From assembly GCA_018335615.1 (NCBI GenBank), contig JAGXRS010000081.1, positions 1-5,863 on the forward strand: a DNA stretch of 5,863 bases, given 5' to 3'. The translations under genes and the position numbers were made by a program. The notes beneath the pieces are model-generated. The model was not told the origin of the DNA and did not search any database. It was given only the letters and a program-made list of their open reading frames with translations. Numbering within the stretch: the stretch's first letter is position 1; the number at the start of each line of letters is the position of its first letter. Below are positions 1 to 5,863 of this stretch, piece by piece. Origin of the DNA: Hydrogenophaga sp. (GTDB lineage: Bacteria; Pseudomonadota; Gammaproteobacteria; Burkholderiales; Burkholderiaceae_C).

Positions 1-244
1 CCCCGCCAGTATCGAAACCGTCGCCCAGTACCGGCTCGATGCGACCGCCCGGCGAAGGGAACCGGTCCGCTGGAGCGGGCGCATCTTCAAGCCCCGCAGG
101 GGTGCCGTCCTGTGTGGTGGTTTCCGGGGTTCGCTCCCGCGCGGTGCGCGGCGCGCTCTTGCGCGTGACCCAGGCGTTGTAAGCGACCACGGCCGCCAGC
201 AAGAGGCCGCCGATGATGGCCAGACTGATCTGCAGAGTGCTCAT
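1..244 (-). CDS. zipA: ZipA-like cell division protein, N-terminal part (cut by window edge)
   Basis: Only the first 81 codons are present; the gene continues beyond base 1. The ATG is the complement of 242-244. The protein begins MSTLQISLAIIGGLLLAAVV: one hydrophobic segment at about residues 5-22, then AYNAWVTRKSAPR, then a Pro/Ala/Glu-rich stretch. This matches the ZipA plan: a very short periplasmic N-terminus, a single membrane anchor ending in a W-x-[ST]-R-K type motif (E. coli has HGFWTSRK), a charged or proline-rich cytoplasmic linker, and a C-terminal FtsZ-binding domain, which lies outside the window. ZipA tethers FtsZ filaments to the inner membrane at the division site. The gene lies 50 bases after smc on the same strand with no terminator between them, so the two are probably cotranscribed; smc-zipA-ligA is a common order in Burkholderiales. 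No Shine-Dalgarno sequence is visible before the ATG, where the sequence is C/A-rich. Because the diagnostic domain is missing, the name rests on the anchor motif and gene order. It could be another single-pass membrane protein. Confidence 0.72.
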   Translation of the reverse strand, partial: MSTLQISLAIIGGLLLAAVVAYNAWVTRKSAPRTARERTPETTTQDGTPAGLEDAPAPADRFPSPGGRIEPVLGDGFDTGG

Positions 245-294
245 GGTGCTGGGGTGTGGTGGGGATGGACGGGGGGAGGTGAACCGAAAGTCGC

Positions 295-3200
295 TCAGGC
301 GGCAGCCAGCATGCCGGCGGCGGACTCCATGTCCACCGCCACGATACGGGAAACACCCTGTTCCTGCATCGTCACGCCGATCAGCTGCTCGGCCATTTCC
401 ATGGCGATCTTGTTGTGGCTGATGAAGAGGAACTGCGTGCCCTGCTTGCTCATGCTGGTGACAAGTTTGGCGTACCGGTCGGTGTTGGCGTCGTCCAGCG
501 GGGCGTCCACCTCGTCCAGCAGGCAGAACGGCGCGGGGTTGAGCTGGAAAATGGCGAACACCAGGGCAATGGCGGTCAGCGCCTTTTCACCACCGGAAAG
601 CAGGTGGATGGTCTGGTTTTTCTTGCCAGGCGGCTGCGCCAGCACCTGCACGCCGGCGTCCAGAATCTCTTCACCGGTCATCACCAGACGGGCGTTGCCT
701 CCGCCGAACAGCTCGGGGAACATGCGCCCGAAGTGTTCGTTGACGGCGTGGAAGGTGCTGCCGAGCAGCTCGCGCGTTTCGGCGTCGATTTTCTTGATGG
801 CGTCTTCCAGCGTGTTCATGGCCTCGACCAGATCGGCCGACTGGGCGTCCAGGAACACCTTGCGCTCGCGCGCAGCGCTGAGTTCGTCGAGCGCGGCGAG
901 GTTGACAGCGCCCAGCGCCTGGATCTCGCGGTGGTGACGGTCGATCTCACTTTGCAAGCCGGTCAGGCGCACATTGCCTTCCATGATGCTCTGCGCCACC
1001 GCAGCCAGGTCGGCCTCGGCTTCGGTCAGCAGCTGGCTGTACTGCTCCACGCCGAGCCGCGCGGCCTGCTCCTTCAGCTGGAACTCGGTGATACGGCCGC
1101 GCAGGGGTTCCAGTTCGCGCTCGCACTTCGAGCGCCACTCGTCGCTGGCGCGCAGCTGGGCGGTGAGGCCGTCGTAGGTGCTGCGCAGAGCGCCCAGCGC
1201 CTGCTCGCGCTCCAGCTTCGTGGCCAGCGCGTCCTGCAGGCCGCCTTGTGCGGCGGCGTCATTCAGGCGGCCGAGTTCGTCCTGCGCGCGCTGCGTTTCC
1301 TGCGCCAGCGACACCTCTTGCGCCGTGGCCGTTTCCAGTGAGCGCTGCAGTTCGCCTTGGCGGGCCTGCAGGCTGCGCAGGGCAAAGGTGGCTTCCTGCG
1401 CGTTGCGCTCGAGCGAGCGCTGCTGTTCACGGGCCTGGTTGAGCGTGCGTTCGGCCACGATCACGGCGTCATCGAACTGGGCGTGCCGTTCCTGGCAGTC
1501 GGCCAGCTGCATGTCGAGTTCTTCGAAACGGGCTTCGGCCGTGACGCGGCGCTCCTGCAGTTCGTCAAGCTGGGCGTCCACCTCGGCCAGGTCGCTGGCG
1601 ATCTGCTCGCTGCGGGCGCGTGTCTGCTCTGCCAGCTGGGCCAGGCGCAGCGCCTCCACCTGCCGCTCGTGGGCACGGCTGCGGGCCTCAGACGCCTCGC
1701 GCCGGGCGCTCACCAGGCGCTGAGAGGCCTCGGTGTACGCCGCCTCGGCGCGGATCAGCTGGGCACGCGCGTGCTCGGCCAGCAGCACCTGCGCCCGGCA
1801 GTCCTTGTCGAGGTTCTCGATCTCCTGTGCGCGCGCCAGCAAACCCGCCTGCTCACTGTCGGGTGCGTAGAAGCTGACGCTGTGCGCGGTGACCGCGTGG
1901 CCACTGGGCACAAAGATGGTTTCGCCCGGCTGCAGGGCGGCGCGCTGCGCGAGCGCCTCTTCCAGGCTGGGCGCGCTCAAGGCACCGTGCAGCCACTCGC
2001 CGAGCAGGGCCTGTCGGACCGCGTCGTTCAGCCGCAGCCAGCTGGCCAGGGGCTTCAGGCCGGTGGCGCCCACCGCGCCCGTGGCCGCCGCGGCGGGTGG
2101 CTGGTAGAAGGCCAGCTTGGCCGGCGGCGCGTCGCTCGCAAAAGCGCGCAGCATGTCGAGCCGCGACACCTCCAGCGCGCCCAGGCGTTCGCGCAGGGCG
2201 GCTTCCAGCGCGTTTTCCCACCCAGCCTCGACATGGAGGCGGCTCCACAAAGCCTGCAGCCCGTCCAGCCCGTGCCTGGCCAGCCAGGGCTTGAGCTTGC
2301 CGTCGGTGCGCACCTGGTCCTGCAAGGACTTGAGCGCTTCCAGCCGCGCCGACAGGTCGGCCTGTCGGCCAGACTCCGCGTTCACGGCCACTTGGGCTGC
2401 TCGACGCTCATCGTCGAGCTGGGGCACGGTGTCCTGCAGCGCCTGCAGCCGTGCATCGTTCAGTTCCGCCTGCGACTGCGCCTGCGCCAGCTGCTCCTGC
2501 GCATCGGTCAGCCGCGCCTCGTCGGGCGTACTCAATGTGTTGCGGTCGGCCAGCAGGCGGTCGCGGCGCTGGTTGAGCTGGCGGCTCTGCTCTTCGATGC
2601 TGCGCTGCTCGGCGGCCAGCACCTGGATCTGCTGCTGCACCTGCACCACGCTGGCGCGCTGCTCGTTGGCACGGGCCTGGGCTTGGCGCAAGCGGTCCTC
2701 CAGCGCGGGCAAGGCGCCCGACTGTTCGTCACCCTGGGCGGCGAGCACCACCGACCGGTCTTCCGCCTCCACCATGGCCTCGGCCAGCTGCTCCAGCTCG
2801 ACGGCGGCGTCCTCGCTGCGGGTGGCCCAGGCCTGGATCTGATCTTTCAGCTGCACCAGCCGCTGCTCGACCCGCCGCCGGCCCTCCACCACAAAACGGA
2901 TCTCGGCCTCCAGCTTGCCGACCTCGGCCGTTGCCTCATACAGCCGGCCCTGTGCCTGGTTCACCTGGTCGCCGGCCAGGTAATGCGCCTGGCGGATGGT
3001 TTCCAGTTCGGATTCGACGCGGCGCAGGTCGGCCGTGCGCGACTCCAGATCGTTCACGGCCTGCGCCGCGTCCACCTTCACGCGGCTCTGATCGGCCTCG
3101 GCCTCGCTGCGCTTCAGAAACCAGAGCTGGTGCTGCTTGAGCGTGGCGCTGGCCTGCAGCGTGTGGTAGCGGGCCGCCACCTCGGCCTGCTTCTCCAGCT

Positions 3201-3819
3201 TGTCCAGGTTGGCATTGAGCTCGCGCAGGATATCTTCCACGCGGGTGAGGTTCTCCCGTGTGTCGGCCAGCCGGTGGGCGGTCTCGCGTCGGCGTTCCTT
3301 GTATTTGGAGACGCCGGCGGCTTCTTCCAGGAACAGCCGCAGTTCTTCAGGCTTGCTCTCGATGATGCGGCTGATGGTGCCCTGGCCGATGATGGCGTAG
3401 GCGCGCGGCCCCAACCCGGTGCCCAGGAACACATCCTGCACGTCGCGGCGGCGCACCGGCTGGTTGTTGATGTAATAACTGCTGGTGCCGTCACGGGTGA
3501 GCACGCGCTTGACCGCAATCTCGCCGAACTGCCCCCACTGGCCGCCGGCGCGGTGGTCGGCGTTGTCGAACACCAGCTCCACGCTGGAGCGGCTGGCCGG
3601 CTTGCGGGTGTTGGTGCCGTTGAAGATCACGTCCTGCATGGACTCGCCACGCAACTCGGACGCCTTGGACTCGCCCAGCACCCAGCGCACTGCGTCCATG
3701 ATGTTCGACTTGCCGCAGCCGTTGGGCCCCACCACGCCCACCAATTGCCCCGGCAGCATGAAGTTGGTGGGCTCGGCGAACGACTTGAAGCCAGATAACT
3801 TGATCGAATTGAGGCGCAC
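295..3819 (-). CDS. smc: Chromosome segregation/condensin ATPase Smc
   Basis: Complete 1174-residue protein, the usual size for bacterial Smc. It acts as a homodimer on DNA in the cytoplasm, normally with ScpA and ScpB (not in this window), to compact and separate sister chromosomes. Landmarks from the GTG start: N-terminal ABC head at 1-160, with Walker A GPNGCGKSN at 31-39 and Q-loop GQGTI at 145-149; a Gln/Glu/Arg-rich coiled-coil arm at about 165-500; hinge at about 505-660; return coiled coil at about 665-955; C-terminal head from GAVNLAALDE (about 965), with ABC signature LSGGEK at 1074-1079, Walker B FCLLDE at 1098-1103 (catalytic E1103) and switch His 1135 in SHNK. All ATPase motifs are intact and there is no frameshift. 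I chose GTG at 3817-3819 because the protein then starts [M]RLNSIKLSGFKSF, as I recall for homologues. An in-frame TTG at 3835-3837 would add six residues (MSPSRS). Neither start has a good ribosome binding site. It is divergent from dapC and followed 50 bases later by zipA. Confidence 0.96.
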   Translation of the reverse strand: MRLNSIKLSGFKSFAEPTNFMLPGQLVGVVGPNGCGKSNIMDAVRWVLGESKASELRGESMQDVIFNGTNTRKPASRSSVELVFDNADHRAGGQWGQFGEIAVKRVLTRDGTSSYYINNQPVRRRDVQDVFLGTGLGPRAYAIIGQGTISRIIESKPEELRLFLEEAAGVSKYKERRRETAHRLADTRENLTRVEDILRELNANLDKLEKQAEVAARYHTLQASATLKQHQLWFLKRSEAEADQSRVKVDAAQAVNDLESRTADLRRVESELETIRQAHYLAGDQVNQAQGRLYEATAEVGKLEAEIRFVVEGRRRVEQRLVQLKDQIQAWATRSEDAAVELEQLAEAMVEAEDRSVVLAAQGDEQSGALPALEDRLRQAQARANEQRASVVQVQQQIQVLAAEQRSIEEQSRQLNQRRDRLLADRNTLSTPDEARLTDAQEQLAQAQSQAELNDARLQALQDTVPQLDDERRAAQVAVNAESGRQADLSARLEALKSLQDQVRTDGKLKPWLARHGLDGLQALWSRLHVEAGWENALEAALRERLGALEVSRLDMLRAFASDAPPAKLAFYQPPAAAATGAVGATGLKPLASWLRLNDAVRQALLGEWLHGALSAPSLEEALAQRAALQPGETIFVPSGHAVTAHSVSFYAPDSEQAGLLARAQEIENLDKDCRAQVLLAEHARAQLIRAEAAYTEASQRLVSARREASEARSRAHERQVEALRLAQLAEQTRARSEQIASDLAEVDAQLDELQERRVTAEARFEELDMQLADCQERHAQFDDAVIVAERTLNQAREQQRSLERNAQEATFALRSLQARQGELQRSLETATAQEVSLAQETQRAQDELGRLNDAAAQGGLQDALATKLEREQALGALRSTYDGLTAQLRASDEWRSKCERELEPLRGRITEFQLKEQAARLGVEQYSQLLTEAEADLAAVAQSIMEGNVRLTGLQSEIDRHHREIQALGAVNLAALDELSAARERKVFLDAQSADLVEAMNTLEDAIKKIDAETRELLGSTFHAVNEHFGRMFPELFGGGNARLVMTGEEILDAGVQVLAQPPGKKNQTIHLLSGGEKALTAIALVFAIFQLNPAPFCLLDEVDAPLDDANTDRYAKLVTSMSKQGTQFLFISHNKIAMEMAEQLIGVTMQEQGVSRIVAVDMESAAGMLAAA

Positions 3820-3879
3820 GGAACGACTTGGTGACAACGGGTGAGACTGCCTCAGCGCTCGGCAGGCTCGTGTTCAAGA

Positions 3880-3885
3880 ATGATA
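3880..3885 (-). promoter_or_regulatory. Possible -10 element for the smc-zipA unit (TATCAT)
   Basis: On the minus strand the hexamer reads TATCAT, matching five of six bases of the sigma-70 -10 consensus, 60 bases before the smc GTG. No good -35 sits 16-18 bases upstream. A TTGCCC (complement of 3899-3904) is present but only 13 bases away, which is too short. If real, transcription would start near 3873 and give a leader of about 50 bases. This is a weak call based on one hexamer. Confidence 0.25.
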
Positions 3886-3933
3886 CCGTGGCACGGCAGG
3901 GCAACTTCGCTCGACGCGGGCGGCGGCTGGGCC

Positions 3934-4021
3934 GCACGCGGCGTGCCTGTCACCGGCCCGGTGCCGACAGCCATCTCACGTCCCCCGCGGCAATGACCCC
4001 AGGGGTGCCGGGATCACCCGG
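3934..4021. repeat. Cluster of four short inverted repeats
   Basis: In order: GCACG-CGG-CGTGC (3934-3946); CTGTC/GACAG (3947-3951 with 3966-3970) enclosing ACCG/CGGT (3952-3955 with 3959-3962) with a three-base loop and three-base bulge; ACCCC-A-GGGGT (3996-4006); and CCGGG-ATCA-CCCGG (4008-4012 with 4017-4021). The first and second abut, as nearly do the third and fourth. They could be transcribed stem-loops in a leader or small RNA, operator-like palindromes, or chance in GC-rich DNA. None is followed directly by a T-run, so they are not obvious intrinsic terminators. The base pairing is seen directly; any function is unknown. Confidence 0.4.
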
Positions 4022-4202
4022 GATGAACAACATCTTGCTGCGGTACTTTTTTCATTGTGCGCGCTGATGGCAGAGGCATGCACGGCTCGCCTGTCCGCAA
4101 GCGCCCGCACCGCAACAGCACGGGACGTTCGGCAGACCCCGAGCGGCGCGGCCCCTTGCCGGGCAACACGGGGGACGGCCTGGGGCCAGCGGCAACTTCC
4201 GG

Positions 4203-4208
4203 GATAAT
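4203..4208 (+). promoter_or_regulatory. Likely -10 element of dapC (GATAAT)
   Basis: GATAAT matches five of six sigma-70 -10 bases and stands out in a very GC-rich context. Its last base is only eight bases before the dapC ATG at 4217. Transcription normally begins about six to eight bases after a -10 box, which here puts the start within about three bases of the ATG and suggests a leaderless or near-leaderless mRNA. At the expected -35 position (about 4180-4186) I see only TGGGGC-like sequence, not a TTGACA match. The promoter would therefore be weak or helped by an activator, or the real promoter lies elsewhere. Confidence 0.42.
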
Positions 4209-4216
4209 CGATCGCC

Positions 4217-5440
4217 ATGAATCCACTACTGGCGCGACTGCAGCCTTATCCCTTCGAGCGGCTGCGCAAGCTGTTCGCCGACGTCACCCCCCACCCAGCC
4301 CACACCCCGATCAGCCTGGGCATCGGTGAGCCCAAGCATGCCACCCCCACCTTTTTGAAACAGGCGCTGGCCGCCGCGCTGGACACCGGTCTGGCCGGCT
4401 ACCCGGCCACCGCTGGCGAGCCCGCGCTGCGCGAGGCCTGTGCCGGCTGGCTGCAGCGGCGTTACGGCGTCACGGTGAACCCGGCCACGCAGGTGCTGCC
4501 GGTCAATGGTTCGCGCGAAGCCCTGTTTTCCTTCGCGCAAACGGTGCTCGACCCCACCCGACCCGGCGCCACGCTGGTATTTCCCAACCCCTTCTATCAA
4601 ATCTACGAAGGCGCGGCCCTGCTCGGCGGCGCCGAGCCGCACTACGTGGCCAGCGACCCGGCGCGCAACTTTGCGGTCGACTGGGACAGCGTGCCCGACG
4701 CCGTGTGGGCGCGCACCCAGCTGCTGTTCGTGTGCTCGCCGGGCAACCCCACCGGCGCGGTGATGCCGCTGGCCGAGTGGGCCAAGCTGTTCGATCTGAG
4801 CGACCGCCACGGCTTCGTGATCGCGTCCGACGAGTGCTACAGCGAGATCTATTTCCGCGACGAGCCGCCGCTGGGCGGCCTGGAAGCCGCGGTGCAGCTG
4901 GGCCGCACCGACTTCAAGAACCTCCTGATGTTCACCAGCCTGTCCAAGCGCAGCAACGCGCCGGGTCTGCGCAGCGGCTTCGTGGCCGGTGATGCCCAGC
5001 TCATCAAACCCTTTCTGCTCTACCGCACCTACCACGGCGGCGCCATGAGCCCGGCCGTACAGGCCGCCAGCGTGGCCGCCTGGGACGACGAGGCCCATGT
5101 GGTGGACAACCGGCGCCAGTACCGCGAGAAATTTGCGCAGGTGATGCCGGTGCTGGCCCCGGTGCTGGACGTGGCGCTGCCGGACGCGGCCTTCTATCTT
5201 TGGGCCGGCGTGCCCGAGGTCTTTGCCAACCGGGTCCCGGGCCTGAGCGCGGACGAGGCTTTCGCCCGCGAGCTGCTGGCTCAATACAATGTGACGGTTT
5301 TGCCCGGCAGCTACCTGGCCCGCGAGGCGGGTGGCACCAACCCCGGCCGGGGCCGCGTGCGCATGGCGCTGGTCGCCGAAACCGCCGAATGCCTGGAAGC
5401 CGCCGGGCGCATCCACGCCTTTGTCTTCCACAACGATTGA
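4217..5440 (+). CDS. dapC: N-succinyldiaminopimelate aminotransferase DapC
   Basis: Complete 407-residue cytoplasmic PLP-dependent fold-type I (class I/II) aminotransferase. It interconverts N-succinyl-2-amino-6-ketopimelate plus glutamate and N-succinyl-LL-diaminopimelate plus 2-oxoglutarate (EC 2.6.1.17), the step after DapD in lysine and peptidoglycan DAP synthesis. Visible signatures: ISLGIGEPK (32-40); GYPATAGEPALRE (61-73); PNPFYQIYEGAALLGGAEP (123-141), which I associate with the DapC branch; SPGNPTG (174-180) with cofactor-contacting N177; SDECYSEIY (204-212) with D205 and Y208; SLSKRSNAPGLRSGF (241-255) with Schiff-base Lys K244 and phosphate-binding R252; and RVRMAL (380-385) with R382 as the likely substrate-carboxylate arginine. 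Length and motifs are intact. The ATG is immediately preceded by the -10-like element and lacks a strong ribosome binding site. dapD follows after 67 bases on the same strand, which favours DapC over a generic aspartate or ArgD-type enzyme. Exact substrate specificity is inferred from context and family resemblance. Confidence 0.93.
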   Translation: MNPLLARLQPYPFERLRKLFADVTPHPAHTPISLGIGEPKHATPTFLKQALAAALDTGLAGYPATAGEPALREACAGWLQRRYGVTVNPATQVLPVNGSREALFSFAQTVLDPTRPGATLVFPNPFYQIYEGAALLGGAEPHYVASDPARNFAVDWDSVPDAVWARTQLLFVCSPGNPTGAVMPLAEWAKLFDLSDRHGFVIASDECYSEIYFRDEPPLGGLEAAVQLGRTDFKNLLMFTSLSKRSNAPGLRSGFVAGDAQLIKPFLLYRTYHGGAMSPAVQAASVAAWDDEAHVVDNRRQYREKFAQVMPVLAPVLDVALPDAAFYLWAGVPEVFANRVPGLSADEAFARELLAQYNVTVLPGSYLAREAGGTNPGRGRVRMALVAETAECLEAAGRIHAFVFHND

Positions 5441-5466
5441 GTTGCCCCGCTGGCGGCCCCATCGCG

Positions 5467-5491
5467 TTTCTTGTTCCTGTCTCTTTTTCTC
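5467..5491 (+). promoter_or_regulatory. Pyrimidine-rich leader upstream of dapD
   Basis: Of these 25 bases, 23 are pyrimidines and 16 are T, in DNA that is otherwise strongly GC-rich. The tract ends 16 bases before the dapD ATG, which has no strong Shine-Dalgarno sequence (only GAG at 5495-5497). U-rich leaders are known binding sites for ribosomal protein S1, so this may be a translation enhancer for dapD. There is no stem-loop directly before the T-run that would make it a terminator of dapC. The composition is observed; the function is inferred. Confidence 0.35.
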
Positions 5492-5507
5492 ACCGAGTCC
5501 GACCTCC

Positions 5508-5863
5508 ATGACCCAACAACTGCAAACCCTGATCGACACCGCCTGGGACAACCGCGCCGAACTGTCCCCCGCCTCTGCCCCCAAGGAAGTGCTGGACGCC
5601 GTGGAACACGTGATTGCCGAGCTCAACGCCGGCAAGCTGCGCGTGGCCACCCGCGAAGGCGTGGGCCAGTGGACGGTGCACCAGTGGATCAAGAAGGCCG
5701 TGCTGCTGTCCTTCCGCCTGAAGGACAACGAGATGATGCGCAGCGGCGACCTCGCCTTCTACGACAAGGTGCAGACCAAGTTCGCGCACCTGAGCGAAGC
5801 CGAGATGAAGGCCACCGGCGTGCGCGTGGTGCCGCCGGCCGTGGCCCGCCGCGGCAGCTTCAT
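5508..5863 (+). CDS. dapD: 2,3,4,5-tetrahydropyridine-2,6-dicarboxylate N-succinyltransferase DapD, N-terminal part (cut by window edge)
   Basis: The first 118 codons are present, a little over 40% of the usual roughly 275 residues; the frame is open to the window end. DapD transfers succinyl from succinyl-CoA to tetrahydrodipicolinate, making the keto compound that DapC then aminates. It is a cytoplasmic homotrimer. The translated start MTQQLQTLIDTAWDNRAEL closely follows E. coli DapD (MQQLQNIIETAFERRAEI). Further matches are GQWTVHQWIKKAVLLSFRL (about 53-71), FYDKV (84-88), KFA (91-93) and the linker VRVVPPAVARRGSF (105-118), equivalent to E. coli VVPPAAVRQGAF, which leads into the left-handed beta-helix. 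The hexapeptide repeats and active site lie beyond the window. The ATG at 5508 reproduces the family N-terminus. The gene lies 67 bases after dapC with no terminator visible, so a dapC-dapD operon is likely. Confidence 0.95.
   Translation, partial: MTQQLQTLIDTAWDNRAELSPASAPKEVLDAVEHVIAELNAGKLRVATREGVGQWTVHQWIKKAVLLSFRLKDNEMMRSGDLAFYDKVQTKFAHLSEAEMKATGVRVVPPAVARRGSF

Larger units (their letters stand above)
3820..4216. other. Divergent intergenic region between smc and dapC, no gene seen
   Basis: This gap of about 400 bases should hold the promoters for both divergent units. Open frames crossing it, for example plus 3828-4067 and minus 3976-4218, have Arg/Pro/Ala-rich translations typical of noise in GC-rich DNA and no recognisable motif or ribosome binding site, so I do not call them genes. 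The left half (3934-4021) has four short inverted repeats in about 90 bases. The middle has an AT-richer patch including six T residues at 4047-4052, but no stem immediately before it, so it is not a convincing terminator. The right end has the -10-like element of dapC. I see no tRNA, no riboswitch (including no lysine riboswitch that I can recognise) and no clear transcription-factor operator. Confidence 0.7.

Noticed and set aside
1357..3798. An 813-codon open frame on the plus strand, antisense to smc
   Set aside because: It is entirely opposite a clearly conserved Smc with intact ATPase motifs. Long antisense frames arise when a GC-rich gene rarely uses TTA, CTA and TCA codons. The translation shows Leu/Gly/Gln/His-rich mirror composition and no recognisable domain.
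4008..4052. Possible intrinsic terminator: stem at 4008-4021 followed by a T-run at 4047-4052
   Set aside because: The stem and T-run are separated by about 25 bases, so the geometry is wrong, and there is no upstream plus-strand gene to terminate.
3900..4199. Nine-base direct repeat GGCAACTTC at 3900-3908 and 4191-4199
   Set aside because: A single 9-base match within about 400 bases of biased composition is not far from chance, and there are no accompanying mobile-element features.
3828..4218. Small open frames in the smc-dapC gap (plus 3828-4067, minus 3976-4218, plus 4057-4329)
   Set aside because: They have no ribosome binding site, low-complexity Arg/Pro-rich translations, and overlap either the smc 5' end or dapC. 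They look like noise in GC-rich DNA.
4226..5728. A 500-codon open frame on the minus strand, antisense to dapC and the start of dapD
   Set aside because: It spans two well-supported genes and their junction. Its translation is His/Gly/Val/Gln-rich with no motif, as expected for a codon-bias shadow.
1..5863. Insertion sequence, CRISPR array, tRNA/rRNA, toxin-antitoxin or defence genes
   Set aside because: I looked for transposase-like motifs, regularly spaced repeats, cloverleaf arms and accessory-gene signatures on both strands and saw none. The coding space is filled by four housekeeping genes.

Overview
This window looks like ordinary core chromosome from a high-GC betaproteobacterium, most likely order Burkholderiales and probably family Comamonadaceae (Hydrogenophaga/Acidovorax-like). 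That placement is inferred from the GC-rich codon use, the Smc N-terminus (after the GTG start: RLNSIKLSGFKSFAEPTNF) and the gene orders smc-zipA and dapC-dapD. I could not run a database search.

Layout: two divergent units flank a gene-free region of about 0.4 kb. On the minus strand, read from right to left, are smc (start near 3819, stop at 295) and, 50 bases downstream, the first 81 codons of a zipA-like cell-division gene that runs off the left edge. On the plus strand are a complete dapC (4217-5440) and, after a 67-base gap, the first 118 codons of dapD, which runs off the right edge. The divergent region (3820-4216) contains no convincing gene. It has a cluster of small inverted repeats and a -10-like GATAAT placed so close to the dapC ATG that a leaderless dapC transcript is plausible.

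Functionally, the left unit serves the chromosome and division cycle: Smc is the condensin ATPase that organises the chromosome, and ZipA tethers FtsZ to the membrane. The right unit encodes two consecutive steps of the succinylase branch of meso-diaminopimelate/lysine synthesis. DapD succinylates tetrahydrodipicolinate and DapC transaminates the resulting succinyl-keto compound. The product feeds lysine and peptidoglycan synthesis.

I see no mobile element, CRISPR array, tRNA, rRNA, toxin-antitoxin or defence gene, and no evidence of a previously undescribed system. The observations worth a second look are regulatory: lack of strong Shine-Dalgarno sequences at all four starts, the possible leaderless dapC promoter, the pyrimidine-rich dapD leader and the inverted-repeat cluster between the divergent genes.
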